DNA from: Bacteroidia bacterium Ga0077558
Lineage (GTDB): Bacteria; Bacteroidota; Bacteroidia; Chitinophagales; Chitinophagaceae
Length of the DNA stretch: 37,450 bases
NCBI GenBank assembly: GCA_001464625.1
Contig: LNFJ01000022.1
Coordinates: 1-37,450, forward strand
Direction of reading: 5' to 3'
Shown: positions 14,770 to 22,525 of the stretch, in pieces
Layout: every line of letters starts with the position of its first letter
Numbering within the stretch: the stretch's first letter is position 1
Program-made: the position numbers and the translations under genes
The notes under the pieces: generated by a model
The model's database searches: none
Told to the model about the DNA's origin: nothing
Seen by the model: the letters and a program-made list of their open reading frames with translations, nothing else

Positions 14770-15624
14770 ATGAAGAAAGAGCAAATCGCCGACCTGTTCG
14801 GGAAATTTGAAAGTGCCTGCTATATCTATGAAGGAATAGAGTGCTGGAGTGCCAGAGAATTACAACCCATATTAGGCTATGCCCGATGGGAGAATTTTAT
14901 GAATGCATTGGATAAAGCAAGAAAGGCCTGTGAGAATGCCGGTGAAGTAGTAACTGACCATTTTCGTGGATTCACGAAAATGGTCCAACTAGGGAGTGCT
15001 GCTAAACGGGAAGTTGAAGATATTGCCCTTACCCGTTATGCCTGTTACCTGGTTGCTCAAAATGGTGATTCAGCAAAAAATGAAATTGCTTTTGCCCAAA
15101 CATATTTTGCCGTACAAACCCGCCGCCAGGAGATTATTGAAAAACGATTACTGGATGTAGCAAGGGTTTCTGCCCGGGAAAAATTAACCAAAAGCGAAAA
15201 GAAATTATCAGGTATTATTTACGAAAGAGGGGTGGATGATAAAGGTTTTGCTGTCATTCGATCCAAAGGTGACCAGGCGTTGTTTGGTGGTGCCAGTACT
15301 ACAGATATGAAGAAGAAACTGGGAGTACCCGCCACCCGGCCATTGGCGGATTTTCTGCCTACCCTTACTATTAAAGCAAAAGATTTTGCTACTGAACTTA
15401 CCAGCCATAATGTTACAGATAAAGACCTGAAAGGCCCACAACAAATAAGCAAAGAGCATATTGACAATAACCTCGCCGTTCGGAAAATGCTAAAAGAAAG
15501 AGGTGTATTGCCGGAACAACTACCCGCTGCCGAAGATGTAAAAAAAGTACAACGAAAATTAGCAACAGAAGAAAAGAAAATACAAAAGCAATCCAATAAG
15601 ATCCTGAAAGGAAAGAAGAAATAA
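14770..15624 (+). CDS. dinD: DNA-damage-inducible protein D (DinD) homologue
   Basis: A 284-residue protein aligned in memory with E. coli DinD. The shared features are CWSARELQPILGYARWENFMNAL, KARKACENAGEVVTDHFR, KMVQLGSAAKREVEDIALTRYACYLVAQNGD, a FAQTYFAVQTRRQE helix, and the C-terminal HIDNNLAVRKMLKERGVLPEQLP. The N-terminal part (about 10-110) is a BRO/KilA-N-type DNA-binding fold as in phage antirepressors. E. coli DinD is SOS-induced and inhibits RecA strand exchange. Here it is not seen with a known SOS box. The last 35 residues are Lys-rich (KKVQRKLATEEKKIQKQSNKILKGKKK) and extend beyond the E. coli protein. The coding sequence contains a 13-base perfect inverted repeat (see 14956). 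It is divergent from fic. Confidence 0.88.
   Translation: MKKEQIADLFGKFESACYIYEGIECWSARELQPILGYARWENFMNALDKARKACENAGEVVTDHFRGFTKMVQLGSAAKREVEDIALTRYACYLVAQNGDSAKNEIAFAQTYFAVQTRRQEIIEKRLLDVARVSAREKLTKSEKKLSGIIYERGVDDKGFAVIRSKGDQALFGGASTTDMKKKLGVPATRPLADFLPTLTIKAKDFATELTSHNVTDKDLKGPQQISKEHIDNNLAVRKMLKERGVLPEQLPAAEDVKKVQRKLATEEKKIQKQSNKILKGKKK
14956..14985 (+). repeat. 13-base perfect inverted repeat inside dinD
   Basis: Arms 14956-14968 (GACCATTTTCGTG) and 14973-14985 (CACGAAAATGGTC) with a GATT loop form a strong hairpin in the mRNA or a cruciform. It encodes DHFRGFTKMV, so the repeat coexists with a conserved protein segment. Confidence 0.7.
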
Positions 15625-15639
15625 CCCCCAGCAAGCTGC

Positions 15640-15670
15640 AATAAAAATCTATTGAACAATAATTTTTATT
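15640..15670. terminator. AT-rich bidirectional hairpin between dinD and CHAT gene
   Basis: Arms AATAAAAAT/TATTG (15640-15654, with a one-base bulge) pair with CAATA/ATTTTTATT (15657-15670). It lies between convergent stops at 15624 and 15672 and offers a U-rich tail in both directions. It is weaker than GC-rich terminators. Confidence 0.45.
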
Positions 15671-15671
15671 A

Positions 15672-18600
15672 TTATTCTACTAACACAAAAGCTGCCCAGT
15701 CTTTTGCTTCATAGCTTTTGCTCATTAATAACTGCGTAAGCTGCAATGATATAGAAGGACTTTTGCCGGCAAGAAGATGTTGATAGAACTGATCCATAAA
15801 AAAAGCAGTTGGTTTATCGGGTACTTTCCACAGGGAGATAAGCAGGTGACGGGCACCACTCAGTTTTAATGCTCTTGAAAGACCATCTACGCCCAGGTTA
15901 TTCCGAACATCTCCTAAACCCGTTTCGCAGGCACTCAAAGAAATAAGATAGCATTTTCGCAAGTCAAGATTGGCCAGTTCAAAACCCATCAGGTAGCCAC
16001 GGCTATTTTCATTAATGCTGGTATCGGGATTGTTTGCATTACTTAGGGCTATGCCGCATCTGAATAAGGGTTCATATTTTACGGCCTCCTTATTCCAACT
16101 ATCTGTATAGCTTTCTTTAGCTGCTATACTATCTACATAAAAACCATGACTGGCAATATGTATGAAGGGATACGTTGGAAGAGAAGTAATTACTGTATCA
16201 GAAAATTGTGTACCCGTTAATAATTTTGTGCGGTAACCTTTTTTGGCAAATTGTTGCTGTAGCTTTTCTGCTTCTTGTTTTGTACCGAGAAGATAATCCC
16301 AGTTGTACGTGTTGTTGAACAATTTATTCTTAACGTCAATACCAGGATCACCGTAGGTAAGACCACCGGCCAATAACACATTTCCTTTCGCTGGCATGGG
16401 CAACTCTTTTAATGACAGGCTATAGCTTCCCGATAATTGTTTTAAATGAATATAGTGGAAGAGGTATTTGTATTTCCATTGCAAGGCAGCAAACGAAATA
16501 CGATTAAGCATGCCATCCTGCACCAATAGCCATTCTTTTTTATCCTGCAGATAAGGCCATAAAGGCTGGAGCAACAACTCGCCCAATTTATCAACGCTGC
16601 CCTTTTGAAATTTTTTATTAGCTGTGTCGGATTGTTTAACAATCAATCCCCTGGTACTGTTAGTTCCTAAAGCTGCAGTTTGAGGTGATGCAGTGGGATC
16701 TTTTAATAAGGTGGCAACAGTAGTTTCGGAATATAAATTAAGCAGCTCCATTTTATTGCCCGGCAAAATTACCAGTGCACCATAATAAGCTGTTGAATCG
16801 CTAAGCCATTTGGTATAGCGTATGGTTTCTGTGTAAACCTGTTGAGGTTTAAGCAAGCCGGATATATTTTTCCAATCCGTTAACTGCACTAAAGAATCCA
16901 TACCCGCTTTTTCTAATTGGCTTAACCAGATTTCCTGCATAGCATCTTGTAGTTTGGTGGCCCTGATGTCATATTTATTACGCATGCGGGAGTTTTGCAG
17001 ATGCAGGCTTGTTTCTTGTTTTAATTTACGCAGGGTTTCCAGAATGTTCACCGACAGACTGTCTTTAGTTCGTAATAAAAGTTCATCGGGTACCTGGTTA
17101 CCATCGGTCAATAATTTTTTAAGTGAAAGTGATTGGGCTATTACTCTTTCTTTTATGGCAGGGTATGCATCCAGTTTGTTGGAAAAAAGTAATTCATGAT
17201 ACACATCAAAGTATTGGCTCAACCGCTGTTCATACAACCGCATTCTGTCTGCCACATTCAGCATAATAAAGTTGTTGCGCAATTGACGGCCTGTATAAAA
17301 CAGTAAGTTGGATAAAGAACTTTCATGAATTTTTTTGCTGCTTCGCCAATAGGCTTTGAGGTAAGCGAGTTGTACCGGATAAAAAATAGCTGGCTTTGGA
17401 GACTGTTCATACATATCTCTAACGGCTTCCTGCAGCATTTCTTCTTGCCAGTTACCTATTCTTGCTGCCATGATGGCCGTAATAAATTGTAAATGTGACC
17501 AGCCACGGGTAGTATATAATAAGGCACCTACGGAATCATCATCAATGGGACTTATAGCAGCAAACAATTTATTCATCGAATCTTTTACAGACTGGTATTG
17601 CTGATTAGCTAGCAAGGTGTACACTTCTTCAACCCGGGCACTCATAAAAGTTTCCCATTTGGGTAATGATTGTAAAGTACTGCTATCAGGTAGTGGTGCC
17701 AGCCTTTTCATAAGCCGGGTACTTTCCAGCGAAGCTTCAAACTTATTTTGCAACCTGCTGGCTGTTGCCAAATTTTTTCGGTAGCAAAAAATAGCCTGAA
17801 TGGCTTCATCTGTTGTAAAAAGTTTTGAACTAATGATTACTTCAAAACCTCTTACCGCTGTCACCTCTTGTTCAAATCCATTGCCGATCTGTTCGTAGAG
17901 GCTGGCCAGTTTATCAACCAGGTCAATATAATCAGCAGTTGCTATGGCTGGCCGCTGGCCTGCTTTTATTGCTGCTTCCATTTCATCGGGCAACAGCTCA
18001 TTAATAATAAATTCCTTCAACGCAAGAATAACCTGCCCTTCTTTGTGTTCGCTTACGGCCCAGTTATAATAACCTTTTATGAGGCTGCTGTATAAGTGAT
18101 AATAACCCCGGCGCAAGTTGCTTTTAAAGTTCTTACTGCCATAGGTATTATTGGTAACCATTTCTGGTTTTAGTTCTTTAATTCGTGACAGTAAGGTGCC
18201 GAACGATTTTTTGAAATCAATATTCGGAATATCATTGGTATTGTTATCACCCGATAGTGGAATGTTCCAGCTAAGTTGTTTGGTGTACTCTCCGGGAAAT
18301 CGTTTTTCGTAAGGTAATGCGAGCCATATTTCCAGGTCTGCATTTACTATTATCCAATCTGCATAGTGCAGGCTTAATTTATCCATCGGTTCACTCGACT
18401 GGTGGTGTGATAATAGGTAGTAATCGTAAGTGGCCAGAATTTTTGCAAGCTGGTAATTCTTTTCCTTCATTTGCTTATCAACATAATTGGCAATAGCATA
18501 GTGGTGATGTTCTTTTGTGGTGCCTGTTGCCATTGATGCTCTGAAGATGGTATCTGCCACCAGCCATTCGGGCATCCTGTTGTTTTTATAATGTAGTTGC

Positions 18601-18956
18601 AGCAGGTTATTAAATGCGGCAGCGAATTCTTGTATGGGAAGTTTTGATTGAGCTTTTAATAATGCAATGCCTTTGCTGTGATAAAGCTGCTGCTCTTGCT
18701 TATCAAAAATGTAAAAGGCCTGGAATAAGCGGATAACGCCAGTGTACGCCGGGTAAATATTTACCAGGGTCTCAATTTTTTCATCGATCAGCTTTACCTG
18801 TGTTCGGGTATTGATACTATCCTTTTTACCCTGGTAATAATAGGCCTGGTTCAGCAGACTATCAATAATTGGTGCGGCCTCCGCCGGGAACACATCCTGT
18901 GCAATAGTGGGAGAGAATTTGCCAAACAGGATACAGAGTAGAAACAAATACCGCAT
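15672..18956 (-). CDS. Secreted CHAT-domain (caspase-like) protein with TPR-like helical repeats
   Basis: A 1094-residue protein with a signal peptide (MRYLFLLCILFGKFSPTIAQ). Residues about 25-750 are Leu/Ala/Tyr-rich helices arranged like TPR repeats (QLAKILATYDYYLLS, LYEQIGNGFEQEVTAVRGFEV, CYRKNLATASRLQNKFEASLESTRLMKRL). The C-terminal CHAT domain (about 840-1094) carries the caspase-like dyad: His937 in HIASHGFYVDS and Cys1010 in LISLSACETGLGDVRN. Later come GVDGLSRALKLSGARHLLISLWKVPD and the conserved end EAKDWAAFVLV. Both catalytic residues are present, so it is probably an active peptidase. In known systems CHAT proteases act in Gasdermin or TPR-CHAT defence and in surface protein processing. 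The signal peptide places this one outside the cytoplasm. It sits 119 bases after the RDD gene and may share its transcript. Confidence 0.87.
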   Translation of the reverse strand: MRYLFLLCILFGKFSPTIAQDVFPAEAAPIIDSLLNQAYYYQGKKDSINTRTQVKLIDEKIETLVNIYPAYTGVIRLFQAFYIFDKQEQQLYHSKGIALLKAQSKLPIQEFAAAFNNLLQLHYKNNRMPEWLVADTIFRASMATGTTKEHHHYAIANYVDKQMKEKNYQLAKILATYDYYLLSHHQSSEPMDKLSLHYADWIIVNADLEIWLALPYEKRFPGEYTKQLSWNIPLSGDNNTNDIPNIDFKKSFGTLLSRIKELKPEMVTNNTYGSKNFKSNLRRGYYHLYSSLIKGYYNWAVSEHKEGQVILALKEFIINELLPDEMEAAIKAGQRPAIATADYIDLVDKLASLYEQIGNGFEQEVTAVRGFEVIISSKLFTTDEAIQAIFCYRKNLATASRLQNKFEASLESTRLMKRLAPLPDSSTLQSLPKWETFMSARVEEVYTLLANQQYQSVKDSMNKLFAAISPIDDDSVGALLYTTRGWSHLQFITAIMAARIGNWQEEMLQEAVRDMYEQSPKPAIFYPVQLAYLKAYWRSSKKIHESSLSNLLFYTGRQLRNNFIMLNVADRMRLYEQRLSQYFDVYHELLFSNKLDAYPAIKERVIAQSLSLKKLLTDGNQVPDELLLRTKDSLSVNILETLRKLKQETSLHLQNSRMRNKYDIRATKLQDAMQEIWLSQLEKAGMDSLVQLTDWKNISGLLKPQQVYTETIRYTKWLSDSTAYYGALVILPGNKMELLNLYSETTVATLLKDPTASPQTAALGTNSTRGLIVKQSDTANKKFQKGSVDKLGELLLQPLWPYLQDKKEWLLVQDGMLNRISFAALQWKYKYLFHYIHLKQLSGSYSLSLKELPMPAKGNVLLAGGLTYGDPGIDVKNKLFNNTYNWDYLLGTKQEAEKLQQQFAKKGYRTKLLTGTQFSDTVITSLPTYPFIHIASHGFYVDSIAAKESYTDSWNKEAVKYEPLFRCGIALSNANNPDTSINENSRGYLMGFELANLDLRKCYLISLSACETGLGDVRNNLGVDGLSRALKLSGARHLLISLWKVPDKPTAFFMDQFYQHLLAGKSPSISLQLTQLLMSKSYEAKDWAAFVLVE

Positions 18957-19075
18957 GGGATGAATGTACGGAAGAAAGAGGGAATGTAAATACCTGTAAT
19001 TGGGTATGCAGATTCAGAAGGCTGAATGCAGCAGGCGATGAACCTTGCCGGTTTGTGTTGTATTAAAAAAAAATA

Positions 19076-19552
19076 TTATCGTTTGATGTCTTTATAATTT
19101 ACCACCCATGTTTTGCTCCATTTGTCGTGCCAGGGATGTGCAGGTTGTCCTAAGGCACTAAAGGCATTAAAGGGAACGGCTCTTATTAATCCACGAAGCA
19201 GGGCTGTTTGTCCGCTGATGCGGGTACCATCTTCATATACGGCTACGGTGCCGGTTATTAATTTTCCCAGCGATCGTCCTTTAAATACGGCTTCTACTAA
19301 ACCCATATACATGCCATATAGTAGTAGCATTACTAACCGGCCTAAGAGATTAAAGCCCTGGTCTTCTCCATAGAGTAATACGGCGAGATCCCAACTTATT
19401 TCTACAATTACATAGCTGAAGAAATACATGAACACATAAAAACCTACCAGGTCTATAAGGTAGTTAGCAAGGCGTTTGCCCTGGCTTGCTTGTGTTACCT
19501 TACTAAAATCATCAAAGAGATGTTGCTCTTGCTGTGGTTGGGTTTCTTCCAT
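19076..19552 (-). CDS. RDD-family membrane protein
   Basis: A 158-residue protein with a Gln-rich N-terminus (MEETQPQQEQHLFDDF) and then the RDD pattern: RLANYLIDLVGFYVFMYFFSYVI (helix 1, with the R and the D of the family), LLGRLVMLLLYGMYMGLVEAVFKGRSLGKLITGTVAVYEDG (helix 2 and following loop), then RGLIRAVPFNAFSALG (helix 3). RDD proteins are small inner-membrane proteins; some are linked to ion transport or to secreted-protein handling, but the role is generally unknown. The C-terminal text WHDKWSKTWVVNYKD is family-typical. Divergent from the 52-residue ORF at 19612. Confidence 0.85.
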   Translation of the reverse strand: MEETQPQQEQHLFDDFSKVTQASQGKRLANYLIDLVGFYVFMYFFSYVIVEISWDLAVLLYGEDQGFNLLGRLVMLLLYGMYMGLVEAVFKGRSLGKLITGTVAVYEDGTRISGQTALLRGLIRAVPFNAFSALGQPAHPWHDKWSKTWVVNYKDIKR

Positions 19553-19611
19553 GGGGTTGTTTGTGGGAGTGAAAATAAGAGAAAATAAATGAGTGGATTG
19601 AAAAATGAATG

Positions 19612-19770
19612 ATGGTAAGCGAATATTGCCGGTGTGGCAAAGACCATCCCCTACCTACACTGAAGGCGAAGGACGAAGTGGTGAACCGGGTAGACCGGAT
19701 AAAAAAATTATCGGTAAGTAAACTGGAGAAGTTGAAGGAGTTTATGGATGGGTTGGAGAAGGAGGGGTGA
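19612..19770 (+). CDS. Short ORF, possible small zinc-like protein (tentative)
   Basis: An ATG-to-TGA frame of 52 residues: MVSEYCRCGKDHPLPTLKAK, then a Lys/Asp/Val helix (DEVVNRVDRIKKLSVSKLEK). It has a CxC-type pair (Cys6, Cys8) and a nearby His12, which could be part of a metal site. The rest looks helical and amphipathic, with normal codon use for this genome. It is short and stands alone, and there is no promoter evidence. It could be a remnant of a larger gene at the edge of the accessory cluster. I do not recognise a family. Confidence 0.4.
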   Translation: MVSEYCRCGKDHPLPTLKAKDEVVNRVDRIKKLSVSKLEKLKEFMDGLEKEG

Positions 19771-19782
19771 TAGCGGATTAGG

Positions 19783-20460
19783 TTACACTAGCGGTTTATA
19801 AAATGTCCAATTCAAATTTAAAGGTTGTTGTGTTTTATATTTTTCTATTTTTTCAATAATTGATTTTTGATGACCTGAGCCAATAAAAAATAATGCGTTG
19901 CTATATTGACTTTGTTTACTGAAGCTATAAATATTTTTAAGCATTTCAGATTCTCTTACATTCTGCTCTTCATAAAATAATTTTCGAATACTAATTAGTT
20001 GAATTTTATTTACACCTGCATTCATTAATCGTTCTTCCAGTATCATTTTTTCCTCAAATAGTTCCATGCTTTTTTTACTGTTTAGAAAAGCAAAGCCATC
20101 TTGCTCTATCGCTTTGACTTGCTCTTCTTCCAAGTCTCTATAAAAGTGGTATTGCTTAAAAAAATTAAACATATAGTCAATTTCAGCTCTTCTCAAATTT
20201 TGGTTTGGATTAATATCTACTGGAATGTTTTGAATGTCATGACTTAATAAATATTTTTTGATCGATTTTACTTCCGGTGGTTCATAAGGAAGCTGGGGAC
20301 CTTTGTAGAATTTATGATGCAAATCGTTAGGCAACTCTTCGAAAATTACTTCCGGACCTAGTGCATCAATGATTTGGTACAATTCTTCGGCATTGCATTT
20401 TCCAAGTTCGGAATGATGTGTAAAGATTACAGTAATATTGGGCATAAACAGCTCTTGCAT
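19783..20460 (-). CDS. TIKI/TraB-superfamily-like protein (tentative)
   Basis: A 225-residue protein without signal peptide or membrane helix. Seen: MPNITVIFTHHSELGKCNAEELYQIIDALGPEVIFEELPNDLHHKFYK at the N-terminus, IPVDINPNQNLRRAEID in the middle, then RESEMLKNIYSFSKQSQYSNALFFIGSGHQKSIIEKI. The pattern 'T-H-H-S-x-x-G … L-x-P-x-V-I-x-E-L … I-P-V-D … M-x-x-x-I … FFIGSGHQ' resembles the TIKI/TraB-PrgY group (metal-binding EE/HxxG-type folds), but the match is by eye and partial. ATG 20445 (MPNITV) is an alternative start with a nearby AAGAG. It lies 24 bases downstream of the PLD-like gene, so they are probably co-transcribed. Confidence 0.5.
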   Translation of the reverse strand: MQELFMPNITVIFTHHSELGKCNAEELYQIIDALGPEVIFEELPNDLHHKFYKGPQLPYEPPEVKSIKKYLLSHDIQNIPVDINPNQNLRRAEIDYMFNFFKQYHFYRDLEEEQVKAIEQDGFAFLNSKKSMELFEEKMILEERLMNAGVNKIQLISIRKLFYEEQNVRESEMLKNIYSFSKQSQYSNALFFIGSGHQKSIIEKIEKYKTQQPLNLNWTFYKPLV

Positions 20461-20484
20461 TCAGGTAGGGGGTATTTTATCTTC

Positions 20485-21423
20485 TTACAAGTAATAATAT
20501 TCATTAAACCAACTTCTATTCAATTTTACCGCAACTAAAGCATCTTTATTTGGCAATTCTTGTGTTGTATCAAACCACACTTCTTCTCCGCTATCTAATA
20601 GTTTAAGTTTTACTCTGTCATAAGAATTTACGTTATCCTGGTACCAGACATTTACAACTTTGCCTAAAGTATAATAATTGGTATTTTTTAATCTTAACAC
20701 AATCTGCTCCGCATATTTTATAGCACTCTTTTTTGGAATGATTTCATATATGGTGTTATTATCAATTTGTGACGCTGTTACTATTTTTCTAATCTCATTA
20801 TCAGTAAGAATCAAAAAAGCTTTTGTCTTTTCTTCTCTAGATTTTTGAAGACGCCACTCTTTTAAAATTTCAAATTTTAATCGCTGCATAGGCGATAATT
20901 CAATTTCCGCATTTTTTGAGGCCAAGCTATTTTGTTCATTTTCGCTTGTAGCTTTAAAAACTATTTCATCTTTCGACTTTTCGTCGAATCGCTTCCTTAA
21001 ACCATTAACCTTAATATTATTTATTTCTTCTATCAAATCACTATACGCTTCTAAATCATGTTGCTTTGAAATTAATATGCCCATTTCAATATTATGCTGC
21101 TGAGAATAATCATATAAGTTCATTGAACAAATAATGGCCTTTTCTTCGCTTATATAACATTTGGCATGTAGATTAGACTTTTCATATACCTTGAGATCAT
21201 CAATACTACTAATCCAGTCCAGTTCAGATTGCTTTAATTCAGACTTACCATAAACTATTACTATTTCAGAAAGGGTTGCTTGCTTACTTTTAGTTCTAAG
21301 TCTTTCCTGTATTTGCGAATTCACTTTTAAATAGGGTGAAACCAAAATAATTTTATCTTTCGCTTCCTTAATTAATTTCATTAATTCATTCGAAATTGCT
21401 TGAGTATCTAGAAATTTTGCCAT
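20485..21423 (-). CDS. PLD-like nuclease with probable HRDC domain
   Basis: A 312-residue cytoplasmic protein. The N-terminal PLD-like domain (about 1-135) shows IILVSPYLKVNSQIQERL and, at 84-104, the HKD-type motif NLHAKCYISEEKAIICSMNL (His86, Lys88, Asn102 equivalent to the HxK…N motif; the usual 'GS' before N is CS). Only one HKD motif is present, so a homodimer is expected. About 175-255 resembles HRDC, a helicase/RNase D nucleic-acid-binding domain: LKEWRLQKSREEKTKAFLIL, DNEIRKIVTASQID and IIPKKSAIKYAEQI. The C-terminus (about 256-312) is a small beta-rich end (VKLKLLDSGEEVWFDTTQEL). PLD nucleases such as BfiI cut DNA without metal. Next to a methyltransferase, a nuclease or defence role is plausible (inference). 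Confidence 0.7.
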   Translation of the reverse strand: MAKFLDTQAISNELMKLIKEAKDKIILVSPYLKVNSQIQERLRTKSKQATLSEIVIVYGKSELKQSELDWISSIDDLKVYEKSNLHAKCYISEEKAIICSMNLYDYSQQHNIEMGILISKQHDLEAYSDLIEEINNIKVNGLRKRFDEKSKDEIVFKATSENEQNSLASKNAEIELSPMQRLKFEILKEWRLQKSREEKTKAFLILTDNEIRKIVTASQIDNNTIYEIIPKKSAIKYAEQIVLRLKNTNYYTLGKVVNVWYQDNVNSYDRVKLKLLDSGEEVWFDTTQELPNKDALVAVKLNRSWFNEYYYL

Positions 21424-21500
21424 ATTTAAACATTGTGGCTCCCAAGATACATACCAAGACTTTACAATGCAATAGCGAAAAGAAAAATCATTCTGAACTT

Positions 21501-22400
21501 TTAATTAAAATATCGCATCGCAACATTTCCTATCCATTTCCCCATATCAACTGGAACTGCATTTCCAATTAAACGATAAGAGCTTCTTTTATTCTCGAAA
21601 ATGAAATCATCTGGAAATCCTTGTAGTCTTGCATATTCTTTTACTGAAAAGGGTCGCAATCCATATTGGAATTTTTTATCTACAACCAGCCTTGTACTTA
21701 AGTCTTTGGAATAGTGTGCTACACAAGTTGGTGCTACTGCACTTCTTTCTTCGGGATCAATAATAATTGGAAAATCTCTATAAGCTCCTTTAATTCTTTT
21801 AATTACATAGTCCGGCATTTCAACTTTAGGATTCTTTTCAAGAATACTTTTAAATGTAGGTCTGTTATTAATTTGTGTAGGAGCCTGAATTGCAAAATCC
21901 TTTTTTGTTCCTATTAGTATTAATCGTTTTCTTCTTTGTGGCAACCAGTTCTCTGTATCAACAGGACAAAACACATTCACATAATAGTCAGGCAACTTAG
22001 TCATTGCTTCCATTACTACTTTAAACTTTTTCATTCCCGGAACATTCTCTACAATGTACATTTCAGGTTTTTCAATAGCAATGTGGCGAAAGAAATGCAA
22101 AAACAAATCATCCCCCGTTCGTGTACCATGAATATCTGCGATTGGAGAATACTTAGTACAAGGATATGTTCCCACAATAATATCCGTTTGTGGTTGCTCT
22201 AGAACTGTCTTGTCTTTAATATCTGTAGTTAAAATAGAATGGTTGAAATAATGATTATTAAGCTTCATGCAATCTGTTGCGTCTTTATCTAAGTCGAGAG
22301 ATTGGATTAGCTGAACGCCAGACAGAGTTAGACCAAGTTCCATTCCTCCACATCCGGAAAAGTATCCTTTGGCTGTTGGTTTATATAACTTTCTATTCAT
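21501..22400 (-). CDS. DNA (cytosine-5)-methyltransferase of a type II-like R-M system
   Basis: A 299-residue enzyme with ordered C5-methyltransferase motifs. Motif I: FSGCGGMELGL (14-24). Motif IV: GTYPCTKYS with catalytic Cys81; the usual PPC is YPC here. Motif VI: ENVPG (118-122). Motif VIII: QRRKRLILIG (155-164). The target-recognition region (about 175-245) is short. Motif IX: LRPFSVKEYARLQGFPDDF. Motif X: LIGNAVPV near 280. It methylates cytosine in a sequence-specific manner, protecting host DNA from the partner endonuclease. The specificity cannot be read from sequence. It is the first gene of a minus-strand unit (MTase, PLD-HRDC, TIKI-like) and divergent from the endonuclease. The cluster is more A/T-rich than neighbours, which suggests transfer. 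Confidence 0.92.
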   Translation of the reverse strand: MNRKLYKPTAKGYFSGCGGMELGLTLSGVQLIQSLDLDKDATDCMKLNNHYFNHSILTTDIKDKTVLEQPQTDIIVGTYPCTKYSPIADIHGTRTGDDLFLHFFRHIAIEKPEMYIVENVPGMKKFKVVMEAMTKLPDYYVNVFCPVDTENWLPQRRKRLILIGTKKDFAIQAPTQINNRPTFKSILEKNPKVEMPDYVIKRIKGAYRDFPIIIDPEERSAVAPTCVAHYSKDLSTRLVVDKKFQYGLRPFSVKEYARLQGFPDDFIFENKRSSYRLIGNAVPVDMGKWIGNVAMRYFN

Positions 22401-22473
22401 TAAACAAATTTGAGGTGATTAAAAAGAAAAGCAGGTATCTTATAGGACACAAAATAGACTTCTTGTCACTTTG

Positions 22474-22481
22474 TACATTTG
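22474..22481 (+). promoter_or_regulatory. Candidate -7 element (TACATTTG) of the endonuclease gene
   Basis: It matches TAnnTTTG completely, 44 bases before the ATG at 22526. No TTG sits at the usual -33 distance. The divergent 125-base control region between MTase and endonuclease shows no palindromic C-box. Confidence 0.4.
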
Positions 22482-22525
22482 CTTTTAAGACACGTTAGGA
22501 ATAACTTTAATAATATTTTTAAACA

